From Mesorhizobium sp. 113-3-3 (GTDB lineage Bacteria; Pseudomonadota; Alphaproteobacteria; Rhizobiales; Rhizobiaceae): 64,000 nt of DNA. Of this stretch, positions 8,534 to 17,392 are shown one piece after another. The notes under the pieces were generated by a model. That model was given only the letters and a program-made list of their open reading frames with translations, did not search any database and had not been told where the DNA came from. Every line of letters begins with the position of its first letter. The first letter of the stretch is position 1. The translations under genes were made by a program, and so were the position numbers. The DNA lies in NCBI RefSeq assembly GCF_016756495.1, contig NZ_AP023243.1:6824501-6888500 (forward strand). Reading direction: 5' to 3'.

Positions 8534-8847
8534 GCAGCAAGCTGGTCGGCCGCAAGGTGGGTCTGGCAGTTCTTCGGGCAGACGCGGCCGCAGGCGCCGC
8601 AGCCGATGCAGCGGCCGGCATGGTCGACGATCATGACCATGCGGTTGAGCTCGCCGTCGAAGTCGTCGTCCTCGCCCGCGCAGATGCCGAGGATTTCGCC
8701 TGCGTCATCGACGCCATGAAGGTGCATGACCTCGCGCGAGCAGACCTTGAAGCAGCGGCCGCAGCCGATGCAGGTCGCGCCATCGATCGCCGTCAGATAG
8801 TGCGGCGTCCAGGGAGAGCCGTCGCGGGTGACGAAAGCGCCCGTCAT
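8530..8847 (-). CDS. fdxB: Nif-specific ferredoxin III
   Basis: A 105-residue ferredoxin with two cluster motifs: CIGCGRCFKVC (near residue 27) and CIGCGACGRVC (near residue 80), the FdxB layout, with a long acidic insert (GEDDDFDGE) between them. FdxB ferredoxins are encoded with nifX, the small CCE_0567-type protein and nifQ, and are thought to donate electrons during FeMo-cofactor synthesis. Start and stop codons overlap both neighbours by four bases, so the three genes are translated as a unit. Confidence 0.93.
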   Translation of the reverse strand: MTGAFVTRDGSPWTPHYLTAIDGATCIGCGRCFKVCSREVMHLHGVDDAGEILGICAGEDDDFDGELNRMVMIVDHAGRCIGCGACGRVCPKNCQTHLAADQLAA

Positions 8848-9047
8848 TGTGAATTCTCCAACGCTGCGAGTTCTTCCTTTGCCGCATCCAACTCGGCAAA
8901 AACCTCGAAGGCTTTCCAGGCGACCGCCTCGATCTCGGTCCAGTTGACCGGAAGGTCCTCGGCAAGGTCGTGCAATTCCATCTTGGCGGCTCCCGCGCGC
9001 GACTGCAGCTTGCGGACCTTCTTCTGCAACAGCGCAAGGTCTGACAT
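8844..9047 (-). CDS. Small coiled-coil nif-associated protein (CCE_0567 family)
   Basis: A 67-residue, mostly helical protein (LLQKKVRKLQSRAG... then WTEIEAVAWKAFEVF). This matches the short CCE_0567/DUF683 proteins usually found between nifX and fdxB. The ATG at 9047 has a strong AGGAAGGGG site; the longer upstream frame is not protein-like. It is the first intact gene of the fdxB-nifQ operon. Function unproven; a helical-hairpin role in cofactor assembly has been proposed for the family. nifX itself is not seen upstream. Confidence 0.85.
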   Translation of the reverse strand: MSDLALLQKKVRKLQSRAGAAKMELHDLAEDLPVNWTEIEAVAWKAFEVFAELDAAKEELAALENSQ

Positions 9048-9072
9048 GATCCCCTTCCTCGCAAGCCGGTCG

Positions 9073-9249
9073 TTACGCCCGCGCCATGTCGGGACGCGCT
9101 TCGATGGCCACGAGCGCATCGCCGGCGCGCCGGCCTCGGCGGGTTTCCGGAACGTCTCGAAGCCGAACCGGTGATGCCGATGGACGCTGCAGCCAGCTTA
9201 TGCAATCCCGCGCGGCGAGACGCAGGTCCGTATCCTTCGAGTTCGGCAT
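9073..9249 (-). pseudogene. Short fragment of unknown origin upstream of the fdxB operon
   Basis: A 58-residue frame (MPNSKDTDLRLAARDCISW...) ends 26 bp before the small nif gene. Its composition is protein-like, but it has no ribosome site and I recognise no family. It lies where nifX would be expected, so it may be what is left after an insertion or duplication brought the promoter cassette in. Low confidence. Confidence 0.25.
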
Positions 9250-9462
9250 AAGAGCGGTTGAGCGCAGACGACAATCAAGATCTTGTTCCCGACGTCGACG
9301 CGGGCGGTGAGCGCATATCGTGAGGGTGTCGATTTGGCGACGCCCCTATGCCAGAGAAGGCGGATCTCGCGTGGATCCGGCGCGTTGCTTTCCTTCGCTC
9401 CATTGATCGCATCAACCAGGATCTAAATAATCGCGAGGCGGCTGCCGCCTCAGGAGGAAGCC

Positions 9463-9478
9463 TCAAGCGCCGTGCCGG
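9463..9478 (-). promoter_or_regulatory. Degenerate sigma-54 promoter upstream of fdxB-nifQ
   Basis: The minus strand reads CCGGCACGGCGCTTGAGG: a -24 GGCAC is present, but the -12 ends in GA, not GC, the same defect as in cassette copy 1. Probably weak or inactive. Confidence 0.4.
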
Positions 9479-9568
9479 GAACGCAGGACGCAGCTCATAA
9501 AAAGTTGTCTTCATCCCATTCATGGGTTTGCTCAAGAGCGCGGCAGGAAGACAGGCCGGCACCAGGCG

Positions 9569-9584
9569 TGTCGTGGATTGGACA
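9569..9584. promoter_or_regulatory. NifA upstream activator sequence (cassette copy 2)
   Basis: TGT CGTGGATTGG ACA is an exact TGT-N10-ACA about 95 bp upstream (minus strand) of the degenerate promoter at 9463. Confidence 0.55.
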
Positions 9585-9665
9585 AGCCCGACGACAGGTT
9601 GCGGCCGCCTTTTCAGGACCGGCCCGACAGGATTGCTGGGGAGGCAAGCTGAATTCACGCCGCGT

Positions 9666-11600
9666 TCAACCGCGTTGCACATTGGTCTCATCCCACTCCC
9701 CCTTTGTCAGTTCCAAGGCCTGCCGCTCGAACAGGCGGCGGTAGATGCCGTCGCGACGGATCAGCGCGGCATGGTCGCCCTGCTCGGTGATGCAACCACG
9801 GTCGAAGACAAGCAGCCGGTCGAGTGCCCGCACCGTCGAAAGCCGGTGCGCAATGACGAGCGTGGTGCGCCCGACCATGAGCCGCTCCATCGCCTTCTGG
9901 ATCAGCACCTCCGATTCCGAGTCGAGGCTTGATGTCGCCTCGTCCAGAATCAGGATCGGGGCATCGGCGAGGAAGGCGCGCGCTATCGCCACACGCTGGC
10001 GCTCGCCGCCTGAAAGCTTAACGCCGCGCTCGCCGACCAGCGTACCGTAGCCGTTCGGCAGGCGCGCAATAAAGTCATGCGCGCTGGCGAGCCGCGCCGC
10101 CTGCTCGACATCGGACCGAGAAGCACCCGGCCGCCCATAGGCTATGTTCTCGGCCAGCGAGCGGTGGAACAGGAGGGGCTCCTGCTGTACGATCGCGATC
10201 TGGGAGCGCAGCGAGCCCTGCGTCACCCGCGAGATGTCCTGCCCATCGATCAAGATTCGTCCAGCATCCAGGTCGTAAAGCCGCTGGATGAGCTTGACGA
10301 AGGTGGTCTTGCCGGAGCCAGAGGGGCCGACCAGACCGACCCGTGCGCCGGCCTCAATCGAAATCGACAAGTCGCTGTAGAAGGGCGACCAATGATTGCC
10401 GTAGTGGAAATGGACGCTCTCAAAATCGATGTGACCCTTCGTGATCCGGATCGGCTTGGCGCCCGGAACATCGGCCACGTCGGGCGGCTGGCTGTAGGTT
10501 TGGACCAGTTCCTCCATCTCATTTACAGAGCGCTGGATGTTGCGCACGTGTATGGAAACATCACGCAAGTACCCATACAGGACGGTGAAAGACCCGAGCA
10601 CCAAGGCGATGTCACCTGGGGTAGCCTGGCCGCGCGACCACAAAAATAAGGCATAGCCGATCAAAGCCGCTCTCAGCGCAAGAAGCATGATCCCCTGGAA
10701 TGCAGCACTGACCGTCCCGCGCACCCAGGTCCGGAGGGTGCGGTGCCGCCACTTGGAGATAACTTTCGCCAGGCGATGATCTTCCCGCCCCTCGGCGCCG
10801 AAGCCTTTGACCACAGCGTTACAGCTGATCGCGTCCGCAAGCGAGCCGCCAAGCCTCGTATCCCAGTTGTTGGCGAGGTTTGCGGCTGGCGCCACATAGC
10901 CGAGCGACAGGACAATGATCAGCGCCACATAGCCAACCGAGCCGCAAGCGATGATCAGCCCCATCATCGGCCAATACCAGCCGAGCAGAACGCTCGACCC
11001 CACGAGCATGATGAGCGACGGGAACAAGGCAAGAAGGATCGTGTCGTTAAGGAGGCAGAACGCCCACATGCCGCGCGTGATCTTGCGCACCGTAGAGCCG
11101 GCGAAGGTTTTCGCATGCCAATCGGTCGAAAAGCGCTGGACGCGATGGAACGCGTCGCTGGCGATGTCCGACATCATCTTCAGAATGAAGTCATTGACGG
11201 CAATGAAGGCGATGTTGCGCATGACGACGGCGCCGAGTGCGAGCGCAATCAACATTGAAAAGGCCGCAAGTGCCGCATCCCACACGACGGCGTCGGCTGC
11301 CGCTCCTTGGGCGACCGCGTTTACGAGCCGTCCGGAATAGAGCGGCGTCAGAACGTCAAGGAGCGTTGCCACCAGCACCGCGATCATAATGATCGGGAGC
11401 CGGACCGGTTGCCTGCTCCAGTGGCGCATGGTGAAGGCGAAAACGTCGCGAAAGGCGGCGCCGCGTAGATCGATGTGAAAACGCCGCGTGGCTTTGTAAG
11501 AGCGCAGCAGGCCGCTCGGTCTCAAGAAACCCGAAATGGAAGGTCTGCGTGAGGACGAAAACATCGCTCGGAATGCGGGTGGCTGATCTGGAGCTGACAT
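9666..11600 (-). CDS. ABC exporter, fused membrane and ATPase domains
   Basis: A 644-residue half-transporter: an N-terminal membrane domain with about six hydrophobic helices (residues 60-350), then an ATPase domain with Walker A GPSGSGKTT (about 424-433), signature LSGGERQ (about 529), Walker B ILILDE (about 549) and the H-loop IAHRLS. It is of the MsbA/lipid-or-peptide exporter type and should act as a homodimer in the inner membrane. The ATG at 11600 is preferred (GGAAAG upstream) over 11639. The gene has its own NifA site and perfect sigma-54 promoter, and is bracketed by two copies of the promoter cassette; the last residues (NVQRG) are encoded by cassette copy 2. Substrate unknown. A link to the RiPP at 55 kb is possible but not shown. 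Confidence 0.88.
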   Translation of the reverse strand: MSAPDQPPAFRAMFSSSRRPSISGFLRPSGLLRSYKATRRFHIDLRGAAFRDVFAFTMRHWSRQPVRLPIIMIAVLVATLLDVLTPLYSGRLVNAVAQGAAADAVVWDAALAAFSMLIALALGAVVMRNIAFIAVNDFILKMMSDIASDAFHRVQRFSTDWHAKTFAGSTVRKITRGMWAFCLLNDTILLALFPSLIMLVGSSVLLGWYWPMMGLIIACGSVGYVALIIVLSLGYVAPAANLANNWDTRLGGSLADAISCNAVVKGFGAEGREDHRLAKVISKWRHRTLRTWVRGTVSAAFQGIMLLALRAALIGYALFLWSRGQATPGDIALVLGSFTVLYGYLRDVSIHVRNIQRSVNEMEELVQTYSQPPDVADVPGAKPIRITKGHIDFESVHFHYGNHWSPFYSDLSISIEAGARVGLVGPSGSGKTTFVKLIQRLYDLDAGRILIDGQDISRVTQGSLRSQIAIVQQEPLLFHRSLAENIAYGRPGASRSDVEQAARLASAHDFIARLPNGYGTLVGERGVKLSGGERQRVAIARAFLADAPILILDEATSSLDSESEVLIQKAMERLMVGRTTLVIAHRLSTVRALDRLLVFDRGCITEQGDHAALIRRDGIYRRLFERQALELTKGEWDETNVQRG

Positions 11601-11691
11601 GTTGGTTTCTTTCCTTCGTTCCATCGATCGCGATGTCACCCGCGAGATGAATATCGGCCGCGGGCACGCGCTGCCCTACGAGGAGAGAACC

Positions 11692-11708
11692 GCAAAAGCC
11701 GCGCCAAA
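11692..11708 (-). promoter_or_regulatory. Sigma-54 promoter of the ABC exporter
   Basis: The minus strand reads TTTGGCGCGGCTTTTGCGG, with GG-N10-GC. It is about 92 bp upstream of the start codon and about 90 bp downstream of the NifA site at 11797. Confidence 0.65.
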
Positions 11709-11796
11709 GGCTCAGAAAGAAGCTCAGAAGAATTTTCTGCATATTCTACAATGACAAACGAGATCTCAGCAGGGCAACGGGGGCGTAACAGTGGCG

Positions 11797-11812
11797 TGTC
11801 GCGCACTCGACA
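11797..11812. promoter_or_regulatory. NifA upstream activator sequence (ABC exporter)
   Basis: TGT CGCGCACTCG ACA is an exact TGT-N10-ACA in cassette copy 3, upstream of the minus-strand promoter at 11692. Confidence 0.7.
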
Positions 11813-11935
11813 AACCCGACAGGACGCCTCGGTCGCGCGGGCATCCTTGGCGAACGGCCCGACAGGATTACTCCTCACGCGAAGCGGAATCTACGCCCGA
11901 TTCAACGGCGTTCCGCGTTGAACAATTCCCGCCGA

Positions 11936-11951
11936 TGTCGGAAATGCGACA
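11936..11951. promoter_or_regulatory. NifA upstream activator sequence (nifS operon)
   Basis: TGT CGGAAATGCG ACA is an exact TGT-N10-ACA, 48 bp upstream of the plus-strand promoter at 11997. That is close for a NifA site, so the copy at 11797 may contribute to both directions. Confidence 0.65.
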
Positions 11952-11996
11952 TAGCAGTGTTAGAGCCATCATGTTGTTTTGAAATGATTCCCTTCT

Positions 11997-12012
11997 TTGG
12001 CACGGTCCATGC
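11997..12012 (+). promoter_or_regulatory. Sigma-54 promoter of iscA remnant-nifS-nifW
   Basis: TTTGGCACGGTCCATGC has GG at 11999-12000, ten bases, then GC at 12011-12012. Confidence 0.75.
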
Positions 12013-12055
12013 GTAGCTGTTCGCGAACGCGTCCGGCCTGAAGGAGAGACAGTCC

Positions 12056-12209
12056 ATGATCAAGCGCACCGAGAACGCCGTGACCTAAAGACCGCGCTTG
12101 CCGGGGGCCGAGCCGGCGCAACGCTGGCGCACCAAGGTCGAGGCGGGTTGCCGCGCCGGCGCCAAGAAGCGCGCAGGCCGAATGTGGCGGCGGCAACTCC
12201 TTCGGCTGA
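12056..12209 (+). pseudogene. Decayed nif-associated IscA/HesB gene
   Basis: A strong site (GAAGGAGAGAC) precedes ATG 12056. The frame MIKRTENAVT stops after ten codons, but the DNA goes on in shifted frames with the expected IscA order: a KTALAGAEPA-like segment, KVEAG (the VEAGGCSG region), then TGT GGC GGC GGC AAC TCC TTC GGC TGA at the end, i.e. CGGGNSFG in place of the CGCGSSF tail of A-type Fe-S carriers. About 60 codons are missing from the middle. In other rhizobia an iscA-like gene and nifU precede nifS; here nifU is absent. The transcript leader still reaches nifS. Confidence 0.6.
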
Positions 12210-12278
12210 CCATCATCATCATCATGACAGACCGGGCGTGCGCCTTGTGTGATTGCGCTCAGGAGAAGGATCACATCC

Positions 12279-13535
12279 ATGAGACCTGTTTATCTGGACA
12301 ACAACGCAACGACACGGGTCGATCCGGAAGTCGTTCAAGCGATGCTGCCGTTTTTTACCGACCATTTCGGCAACCCTTCGTCGAGCCACGATTTTGGCGC
12401 TTCCGCCGGGGCGGCGGTGAGAAAGACGCGCCTGCAGGTGCAAACGCTCATCGGCGCGGAGTTCGACGACGAGATCACCTTCACCTCGGGCGGGACGGAA
12501 AGCGACAACGCGGCGATCCTTTCAGCGCTCGAGGTGATGCCTGAGCGCACAGAGATCGTGACTTCCGCAGTCGAGCATTCGGCCGTGCTGACGCTTTGCG
12601 CCCACCTGGAGAAGACGCGCGCCATCAAGGTGCATAGGATCCCGGTGGATCGCCACGGCCGGCTCGACCTCGACACTTATAAGGCCGCCCTCACCCCGCG
12701 CGTGGCGATCGTCTCGATCATGTCGGCGAACAACGAGACCGGAACGATCTTCCCGGTGGTCGAGCTTGCTGAGTTGGCCAAAGAAGTCGGCGCCCTTTTC
12801 CATACCGACGCGGTGCAAGCGGTCGGCAAGCTTGCGATCGACCTGAAATCGACGGCAATCGATATGCTGTCTCTCTCCGGTCACAAATTACACGGACCGA
12901 AAGGGATCGGCGCACTTTATATAAAGCGCGGCGTGCGCTTCTGTCCGCTGATCAAGGGGGGAGGCCAGGAGGGCAACCGCCGCGCCGGCACGGAGAATAC
13001 GCCAGGCATCGTCGGCCTCGGCGTGGCAGCCGATCTTGCCTTGAACTTCATGGACGACGCGAACACACGGGTAAAGGCGTTGCGCGACCGCCTGGAGAAG
13101 GAACTTCTCCAAAGCATCCCAGACGCCTTCGTCGCCGGCGATCTGCTAAAGCGGTTGCCGAATACCGCAAACATCGCCTTTGGAGATATCGAAGGTGAGG
13201 GCATACTGCATTTCCTCAATCGCGAGGGCATTGCCTGCTCCTCCGGCTCTGCTTGCGCCTGCGGCTCGCTGGAGCCGAGCCACGTCTTGGTGGCGATGAA
13301 TATCCCCAATAACGCGGCACACGGTGCAATCCGTTTCTCCTTTTCGCGCAACAACGGCGAGGAGGACGTCGACCGGGTGCTCGAGGTCATGCCCGGGATC
13401 GTGAAGAAGCTGCGTGAGCTTTCCCCATCTGCCAGCCAGGCGAGAGAACTTCAATCAACTCCAGGCCTGGGCGACAAGGCAAACCCGACAACCGTTTCCG
13501 GCCCAGGAGAATGCAATGCGCAGTTGTTTCGCTGA
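12279..13535 (+). CDS. nifS: NifS cysteine desulfurase
   Basis: A 418-residue PLP enzyme that takes sulfur from cysteine for nitrogenase Fe-S and FeMo-cofactor assembly. It begins MRPVYLDNNATT as the family does. The PLP lysine is in SLSGHKLHGPKG, and the catalytic cysteine is in the loop CSSGSACACGS. The ATG at 12279 has an AGGAGAAGGA site; an in-frame upstream ATG at 12249 is unlikely. The C-terminal 30 or so residues (after LRELSPSASQ) are an unusual extension that overlaps the start of nifW by 20 bp. Transcribed from the NifA/sigma-54 promoter at 11997 with nifW. Confidence 0.96.
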   Translation: MRPVYLDNNATTRVDPEVVQAMLPFFTDHFGNPSSSHDFGASAGAAVRKTRLQVQTLIGAEFDDEITFTSGGTESDNAAILSALEVMPERTEIVTSAVEHSAVLTLCAHLEKTRAIKVHRIPVDRHGRLDLDTYKAALTPRVAIVSIMSANNETGTIFPVVELAELAKEVGALFHTDAVQAVGKLAIDLKSTAIDMLSLSGHKLHGPKGIGALYIKRGVRFCPLIKGGGQEGNRRAGTENTPGIVGLGVAADLALNFMDDANTRVKALRDRLEKELLQSIPDAFVAGDLLKRLPNTANIAFGDIEGEGILHFLNREGIACSSGSACACGSLEPSHVLVAMNIPNNAAHGAIRFSFSRNNGEEDVDRVLEVMPGIVKKLRELSPSASQARELQSTPGLGDKANPTTVSGPGECNAQLFR

Positions 13536-13899
13536 AAGCCGCGCCATCGATGTCACCGACATCCTCGCCCGGCTGAAGAGCCTGTCGGCTGCGGAGGAGT
13601 TCTTCGCAGTCCTTGGCATCTCTTATGATCCGAGGGTGCTCAATGTCTCACGGCTGCATATCCTGAAGCGCATGGGCCAATATCTCGCTGAAGAGGATTT
13701 CGCCGGTCTTCCCGACGGGGTGATCGCCGCGCGGGCGCGTGCGACGTTGGAACGCGCCTATGAGGATTTCGCGACATCCTCGCCACTCACCCACCGGGTC
13801 TTCAAGGTGCTCAAAGAGCACGATCCCGACAAACCGGCCACTCGGGACCACACCTTTGTCCCGTTCGAGTCGATCCTGAAGCGGTTCGGGACAGAATGA
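13516..13899 (+). CDS. nifW: NifW, nitrogenase-protective protein
   Basis: A 127-residue NifW, thought to stabilise the MoFe protein and protect it from oxygen. It matches the family in the LKSLSAAEEFFAVLGISYDP segment and in length; a C-terminal FVPFESILKRFG block is also typical. ATG 13516 follows an AGGAG site by six bases. Translationally coupled to nifS by a 20-bp overlap. Confidence 0.92.
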   Translation: MRSCFAESRAIDVTDILARLKSLSAAEEFFAVLGISYDPRVLNVSRLHILKRMGQYLAEEDFAGLPDGVIAARARATLERAYEDFATSSPLTHRVFKVLKEHDPDKPATRDHTFVPFESILKRFGTE

Positions 13900-13924
13900 A
13901 CGCGACACGAGTGCGACGCGACAA

Positions 13925-13940
13925 TGTCGAAAAGCCGACA
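13925..13940. promoter_or_regulatory. NifA upstream activator sequence (fixABCX)
   Basis: TGT CGAAAAGCCG ACA is an exact TGT-N10-ACA, about 80 bp upstream of the fixA sigma-54 promoter. Confidence 0.75.
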
Positions 13941-14016
13941 AACTCGGTCATCACGACGGTACCGTTCGGAAGAAAACAACCCCATGTCAAAAGGAAACAG
14001 AGCAACGCAAAGCGGT

Positions 14017-14031
14017 TGGCACGAATGATGC
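14017..14031 (+). promoter_or_regulatory. Sigma-54 promoter of fixABCX-nifA1
   Basis: TTGGCACGAATGATGC has GG at 14018-14019, ten bases, then GC at 14030-14031, 55 bp before the fixA start. Confidence 0.75.
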
Positions 14032-14085
14032 TGCGAAGGAGATGAACGCCAGGGCCGCTTGCGGATTGGAGCCGAGAAAGACGCA

Positions 14086-14937
14086 ATGCACATTGTAATC
14101 TGTATCAAGCAGGTGCCGGACTCCGCGCAGATACGTGTCCACCCGGTGACGAACACGATCATGCGCCAGGGCGTGCCGACCATCATCAACCCTTACGACC
14201 TGTTCGCCCTCGAAGAGGCACTGAGATTGCGCGACGCCCATGGCGGCGAGGTCACCGTGCTTACGATGGGTCCGCCGATGGCAGAAGATGCGCTGCGCAA
14301 GGCGCTCACCTATGGCGCCGACCGCGCGGTACTCTTGACCGACCGCTGTTTTGCCGGCTCCGACACGCTGGCGACCTCCTTCGCGCTTTCTCGGGCAATC
14401 GTGAGAATTGGCGAGACCTTCGGCGCGCCGGACATCGTCTTCGCCGGCAAGCAGACGATTGACGGCGATACCGCCCAGGTCGGGCCCGGCATCGCCAAGC
14501 GCCTCGGCCTCCTGCAGTTCACCTATGTGGCGAAGATCGACTCTATCGATGTCGATGCTCGCGAGATCACCGTCAAGCGCCGTTCGGAAGGCGGTACGCA
14601 GATGCTGAAAAGCAGGCTGCCTTGCCTCATCACAATGCTGGAAGGCACCAACGAAATCCGCAGAGGCTCGCTCGAGGACGCCATGCGCGCCGCGCGCAGC
14701 CAGATCGTGAAATGGAGCGCGGCCGAAGCTGGCATTGAGGACCTCAACAAATGCGGCCTGCGCGGCTCGCCGACGGTCGTCAAGCGCGTTTTCGCCCCAA
14801 CCACGAGGGCGGAAAAGGCGACGCAGATCGACATGACCGACAAGACGCAGCACGACCTCGCTGACGAACTGATCGCCGCAATCTTTACCCGCCAGCCAGC
14901 GCTGGAACACGAACTCGCCTTCGACGGCGGCCAGTGA
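14086..14937 (+). CDS. fixA: FixA, electron transfer flavoprotein beta subunit
   Basis: A 283-residue ETF-beta protein of the FixABCX electron-bifurcating complex, which splits electrons from NADH between quinone and ferredoxin/flavodoxin to feed nitrogenase. It starts [13 protein letters not shown] and contains the ETF-beta fold landmarks [17 protein letters not shown] and [17 protein letters not shown] 14086 was chosen over 14059 because the family begins here. First gene of fixABCX. The stop codon is followed at once by the fixB region. Confidence 0.96.
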   Translation: MHIVICIKQVPDSAQIRVHPVTNTIMRQGVPTIINPYDLFALEEALRLRDAHGGEVTVLTMGPPMAEDALRKALTYGADRAVLLTDRCFAGSDTLATSFALSRAIVRIGETFGAPDIVFAGKQTIDGDTAQVGPGIAKRLGLLQFTYVAKIDSIDVDAREITVKRRSEGGTQMLKSRLPCLITMLEGTNEIRRGSLEDAMRAARSQIVKWSAAEAGIEDLNKCGLRGSPTVVKRVFAPTTRAEKATQIDMTDKTQHDLADELIAAIFTRQPALEHELAFDGGQ

Positions 14938-14957
14938 CGGAACGGCAAGGAGAGATG

Positions 14958-16061
14958 ATGTCGAACGCGAACCGCGAAGCTCCTCCTTCCGCCGGCCGTG
15001 CCGGCATCAAGAGGGAATTGCCTGAGCACTTTAGGGACTATCGGCACGTCTGGGTTTTCATCGAACTGGAACGCGGCGAGGTCCATCCCGTGTCCTTCGA
15101 ACTGCTTGGCGAAGGCCGCAAGCTCGCCGACAAGCTAGGCATCCAGCTTGCGGGGATCGTGCTCGGACCGCCGGGCGAGGCCACGCAGCATGCCGTTGCC
15201 GAGGCCTTCGCTTACGGCGCCGAGCTTGTCTACCTGGTCGAGGCACCGCTGCTTGCCGACTATCGCAACGAGCCTTTCACCAAGGCGATGACGGATCTGG
15301 TCAATACCCACAAACCGGAGATCCTGCTTCTCGGTGCGACCACGCTCGGCAGGGATCTCGCTGGCTCAGTAGCGACGACCTTGCTGACAGGGCTCACTGC
15401 CGACTGTACCGAACTCGATGTGGTCGACGGTTCGCTCGCCGCGACCCGTCCGACTTTCGGCGGTTCCTTGCTGTGCACGATCTATACGCTGAACTACCGG
15501 CCGCAGATGGCCACCGTACGACCGAGGGTTATGGCCATGCCACCGCGGACGGACAAGCCGGTCGGGCGTGTCATCCGGCACAAGCTGTCAATGACCGAGG
15601 AAGAGATCATCACCAAAGTCCTTGGCTTCAACCTCGATCGCCAGTCGGCAAAGGCAAATCTCGCCTACGCCGACATCGTGGTTGCCGGAGGCCTCGGTCT
15701 CGGCTCAGCGGAGAATTTGCAGCTTGTGAAGAATCTAGCGCGGGCAATCGGCGCCGAATATGGCTGTTCGCGCCCGTTGGTCCAGAAGGGCTGGATGCCT
15801 GCCGATCGGCAGGTTGGCCAAACGGGCAAGACCATCCGGCCAAAGCTTTACATAGCGGCCGGGATTTCCGGCGCCATTCAGCATCGGGTTGGCGTGGAGG
15901 GGGCTGATTTGATCGTAGCCATCAACACCGACCCGAACGCCCCGATCTTCGAATTTGCCCATCTCGGCATCGTCACCGACGCAATCCGTTTCCTGCCGGC
16001 ATTGACGGAAGCTTTCACCCGGCGGCTGTCGCCGCACAGCCACGACAAGCTTGCGAGCTAA
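14958..16061 (+). CDS. fixB: FixB, electron transfer flavoprotein alpha subunit
   Basis: A 367-residue ETF-alpha protein, partner of FixA in the bifurcating complex. The C-terminal FAD-binding region is clear (VAGGLGLGS, then [20 protein letters not shown] and [19 protein letters not shown]). Two ATGs, 14955 and 14958, are adjacent; the second is five bases from the AAGGAG site. Cotranscribed with fixA and fixC. Confidence 0.95.
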   Translation: MSNANREAPPSAGRAGIKRELPEHFRDYRHVWVFIELERGEVHPVSFELLGEGRKLADKLGIQLAGIVLGPPGEATQHAVAEAFAYGAELVYLVEAPLLADYRNEPFTKAMTDLVNTHKPEILLLGATTLGRDLAGSVATTLLTGLTADCTELDVVDGSLAATRPTFGGSLLCTIYTLNYRPQMATVRPRVMAMPPRTDKPVGRVIRHKLSMTEEEIITKVLGFNLDRQSAKANLAYADIVVAGGLGLGSAENLQLVKNLARAIGAEYGCSRPLVQKGWMPADRQVGQTGKTIRPKLYIAAGISGAIQHRVGVEGADLIVAINTDPNAPIFEFAHLGIVTDAIRFLPALTEAFTRRLSPHSHDKLAS

Positions 16062-16072
16062 GGGAGAGGGCC

Positions 16073-17380
16073 ATGATCGAGGAAGAATTCGACGCCATCG
16101 TCGTCGGGGCCGGTATGTCCGGAAACGCGGCCGCCTACACCATGGCAAGCCAGGGCCTGACGGTGCTGCAGTTGGAGCGCGGCGAGTATCCGGGCTCCAA
16201 GAATGTCCAGGGCGCCATCATGTACGCCGACATGTTGGAGCAAATCATTCCGGATTTCCGGGATGATGCGCCTCTCGAGCGGCATCTGGTCGAGCAGCGA
16301 TTCTGGGTGATGGACGACACCTCCCACACCGGGATGCAGTATCGATCGGACGATTTCAACGAGGCGAAGCCCAATCGCTACACGATCATCCGCGCCCAAT
16401 TCGACAAGTGGTTTTCGCGCAAGGTGCGCCAGGCCGGCGCGACGGTGCTGTGCGAGACGACGGTGACCGAACTTGTCCGCAATGCCAGCGGCAAGGTGAT
16501 CGGCGTGCGCACCGACCGGGCTGGCGGGCCGATCTACGCGGACGTCGTCGTGCTCGCAGAAGGTGTCAACGGACTGCTCGGTACACGGGCCGGCCTGCGC
16601 AAGATGCCGAAGCCAGAAAGCGTGGCGCTCGCTGTCAAGGAAATGCATTTCCTACCCGATGAGGTCATTGAGCAGCGGTTCGGCCTCCAGGGCGACGAAG
16701 GCTGCGTGATCGAAGCGGCGGGCACGATTTCCCGCAGCATGGCCGGACTGGCCTTCCTCTACACCAACAAGGAGTCGATCTCTCTCGGCATTGGCTGCCT
16801 CGTCTCCGATTTCGCCCAGACAATGGAGAGCCCTTACGTCCTCCTCGACAACTTCAAAAACCATCCTTCGATCCGGCCGCTGATCGCGGGCTCGGAAGTC
16901 AAGGAGTATTCCGCGCATCTCATTCCCGAAGGTGGCTACAAGGCAATTCCGCAGCTCTTCGGCGACGGTTGGGTGGCGGTCGGTGATGCCGCCCAACTGA
17001 ACAACGCTATTCACCGCGAGGGTTCGAACCTTGCCATGACTTCCGGTCGCATCGCGGGCGAGGCAATCATTGAGATCAAGGGCCGCAACCAGCCGATGAT
17101 CAGGAGGAACCTCGCCCTCTACAAGACCATGCTGGACAAGTCCTTCGTAGTCAAAGACCTGATGAAATATAAGGACATGCCGGCCCTGATACACACCAAT
17201 TCCCGCAATTTCTTCATGACTTACCCGCAGTTGATGTCGCAGGCCGCGCAGAACTTCATGCGGGTCGACGGAACCCCGAAAATCGAGAAGGAAAAGGCGA
17301 CCACTGCTGCCTTCATCAAGGCGCGTTCGCGCTGGGGGCTGATCAGCGATGTGGTCCGCCTGGCACTCGCCTGGCGCTGA
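16073..17380 (+). CDS. fixC: FixC, flavoprotein quinone oxidoreductase
   Basis: A 435-residue FAD protein related to ETF-quinone oxidoreductase. The dinucleotide-binding motif [11 protein letters not shown] is at residue 11, and the second FAD motif GDAAQLNN near residue 303. It forms the quinone-reducing branch of FixABCX with FixX. A GGGAGAG site precedes the ATG and only 11 bp separate it from fixB. Confidence 0.96.
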   Translation: MIEEEFDAIVVGAGMSGNAAAYTMASQGLTVLQLERGEYPGSKNVQGAIMYADMLEQIIPDFRDDAPLERHLVEQRFWVMDDTSHTGMQYRSDDFNEAKPNRYTIIRAQFDKWFSRKVRQAGATVLCETTVTELVRNASGKVIGVRTDRAGGPIYADVVVLAEGVNGLLGTRAGLRKMPKPESVALAVKEMHFLPDEVIEQRFGLQGDEGCVIEAAGTISRSMAGLAFLYTNKESISLGIGCLVSDFAQTMESPYVLLDNFKNHPSIRPLIAGSEVKEYSAHLIPEGGYKAIPQLFGDGWVAVGDAAQLNNAIHREGSNLAMTSGRIAGEAIIEIKGRNQPMIRRNLALYKTMLDKSFVVKDLMKYKDMPALIHTNSRNFFMTYPQLMSQAAQNFMRVDGTPKIEKEKATTAAFIKARSRWGLISDVVRLALAWR

Positions 17381-17392
17381 AGGAGAAACAGG

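Larger units (their letters stand above)
9380..9680 (-). repeat. NifA promoter cassette, copy 2
   Basis: Similar to 11590-11900 over about 300 bp, including the start-codon context (in-frame SMERRK in both), the sigma-54 element, the TGT-N10-ACA site, the phrase CGGCCCGACAGGATT and the end TTCAACGCG-like block. It lies directly downstream of the ABC exporter, whose last codons run into it. It carries the probable promoter of the fdxB-nifQ operon. Confidence 0.6.
11590..11900 (-). repeat. NifA promoter cassette, copy 3
   Basis: Third copy of the roughly 300-bp block (see 4745 and 9380). Here it drives the ABC exporter on the minus strand and abuts the divergent nifS promoter. This copy has the intact GG-N10-GC promoter. 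Confidence 0.65.

Noticed and set aside
12056..12088. Ten-codon ORF with a strong ribosome site as a leader peptide
   Set aside because: It matches the N-terminus of IscA-type proteins and the rest of that gene follows in broken frames, so a remnant is the simpler reading.
13465..13500. CAAACCCGACA near the nifS end as another cassette copy
   Set aside because: Only about 11 bases match and there is no TGT-N10-ACA.
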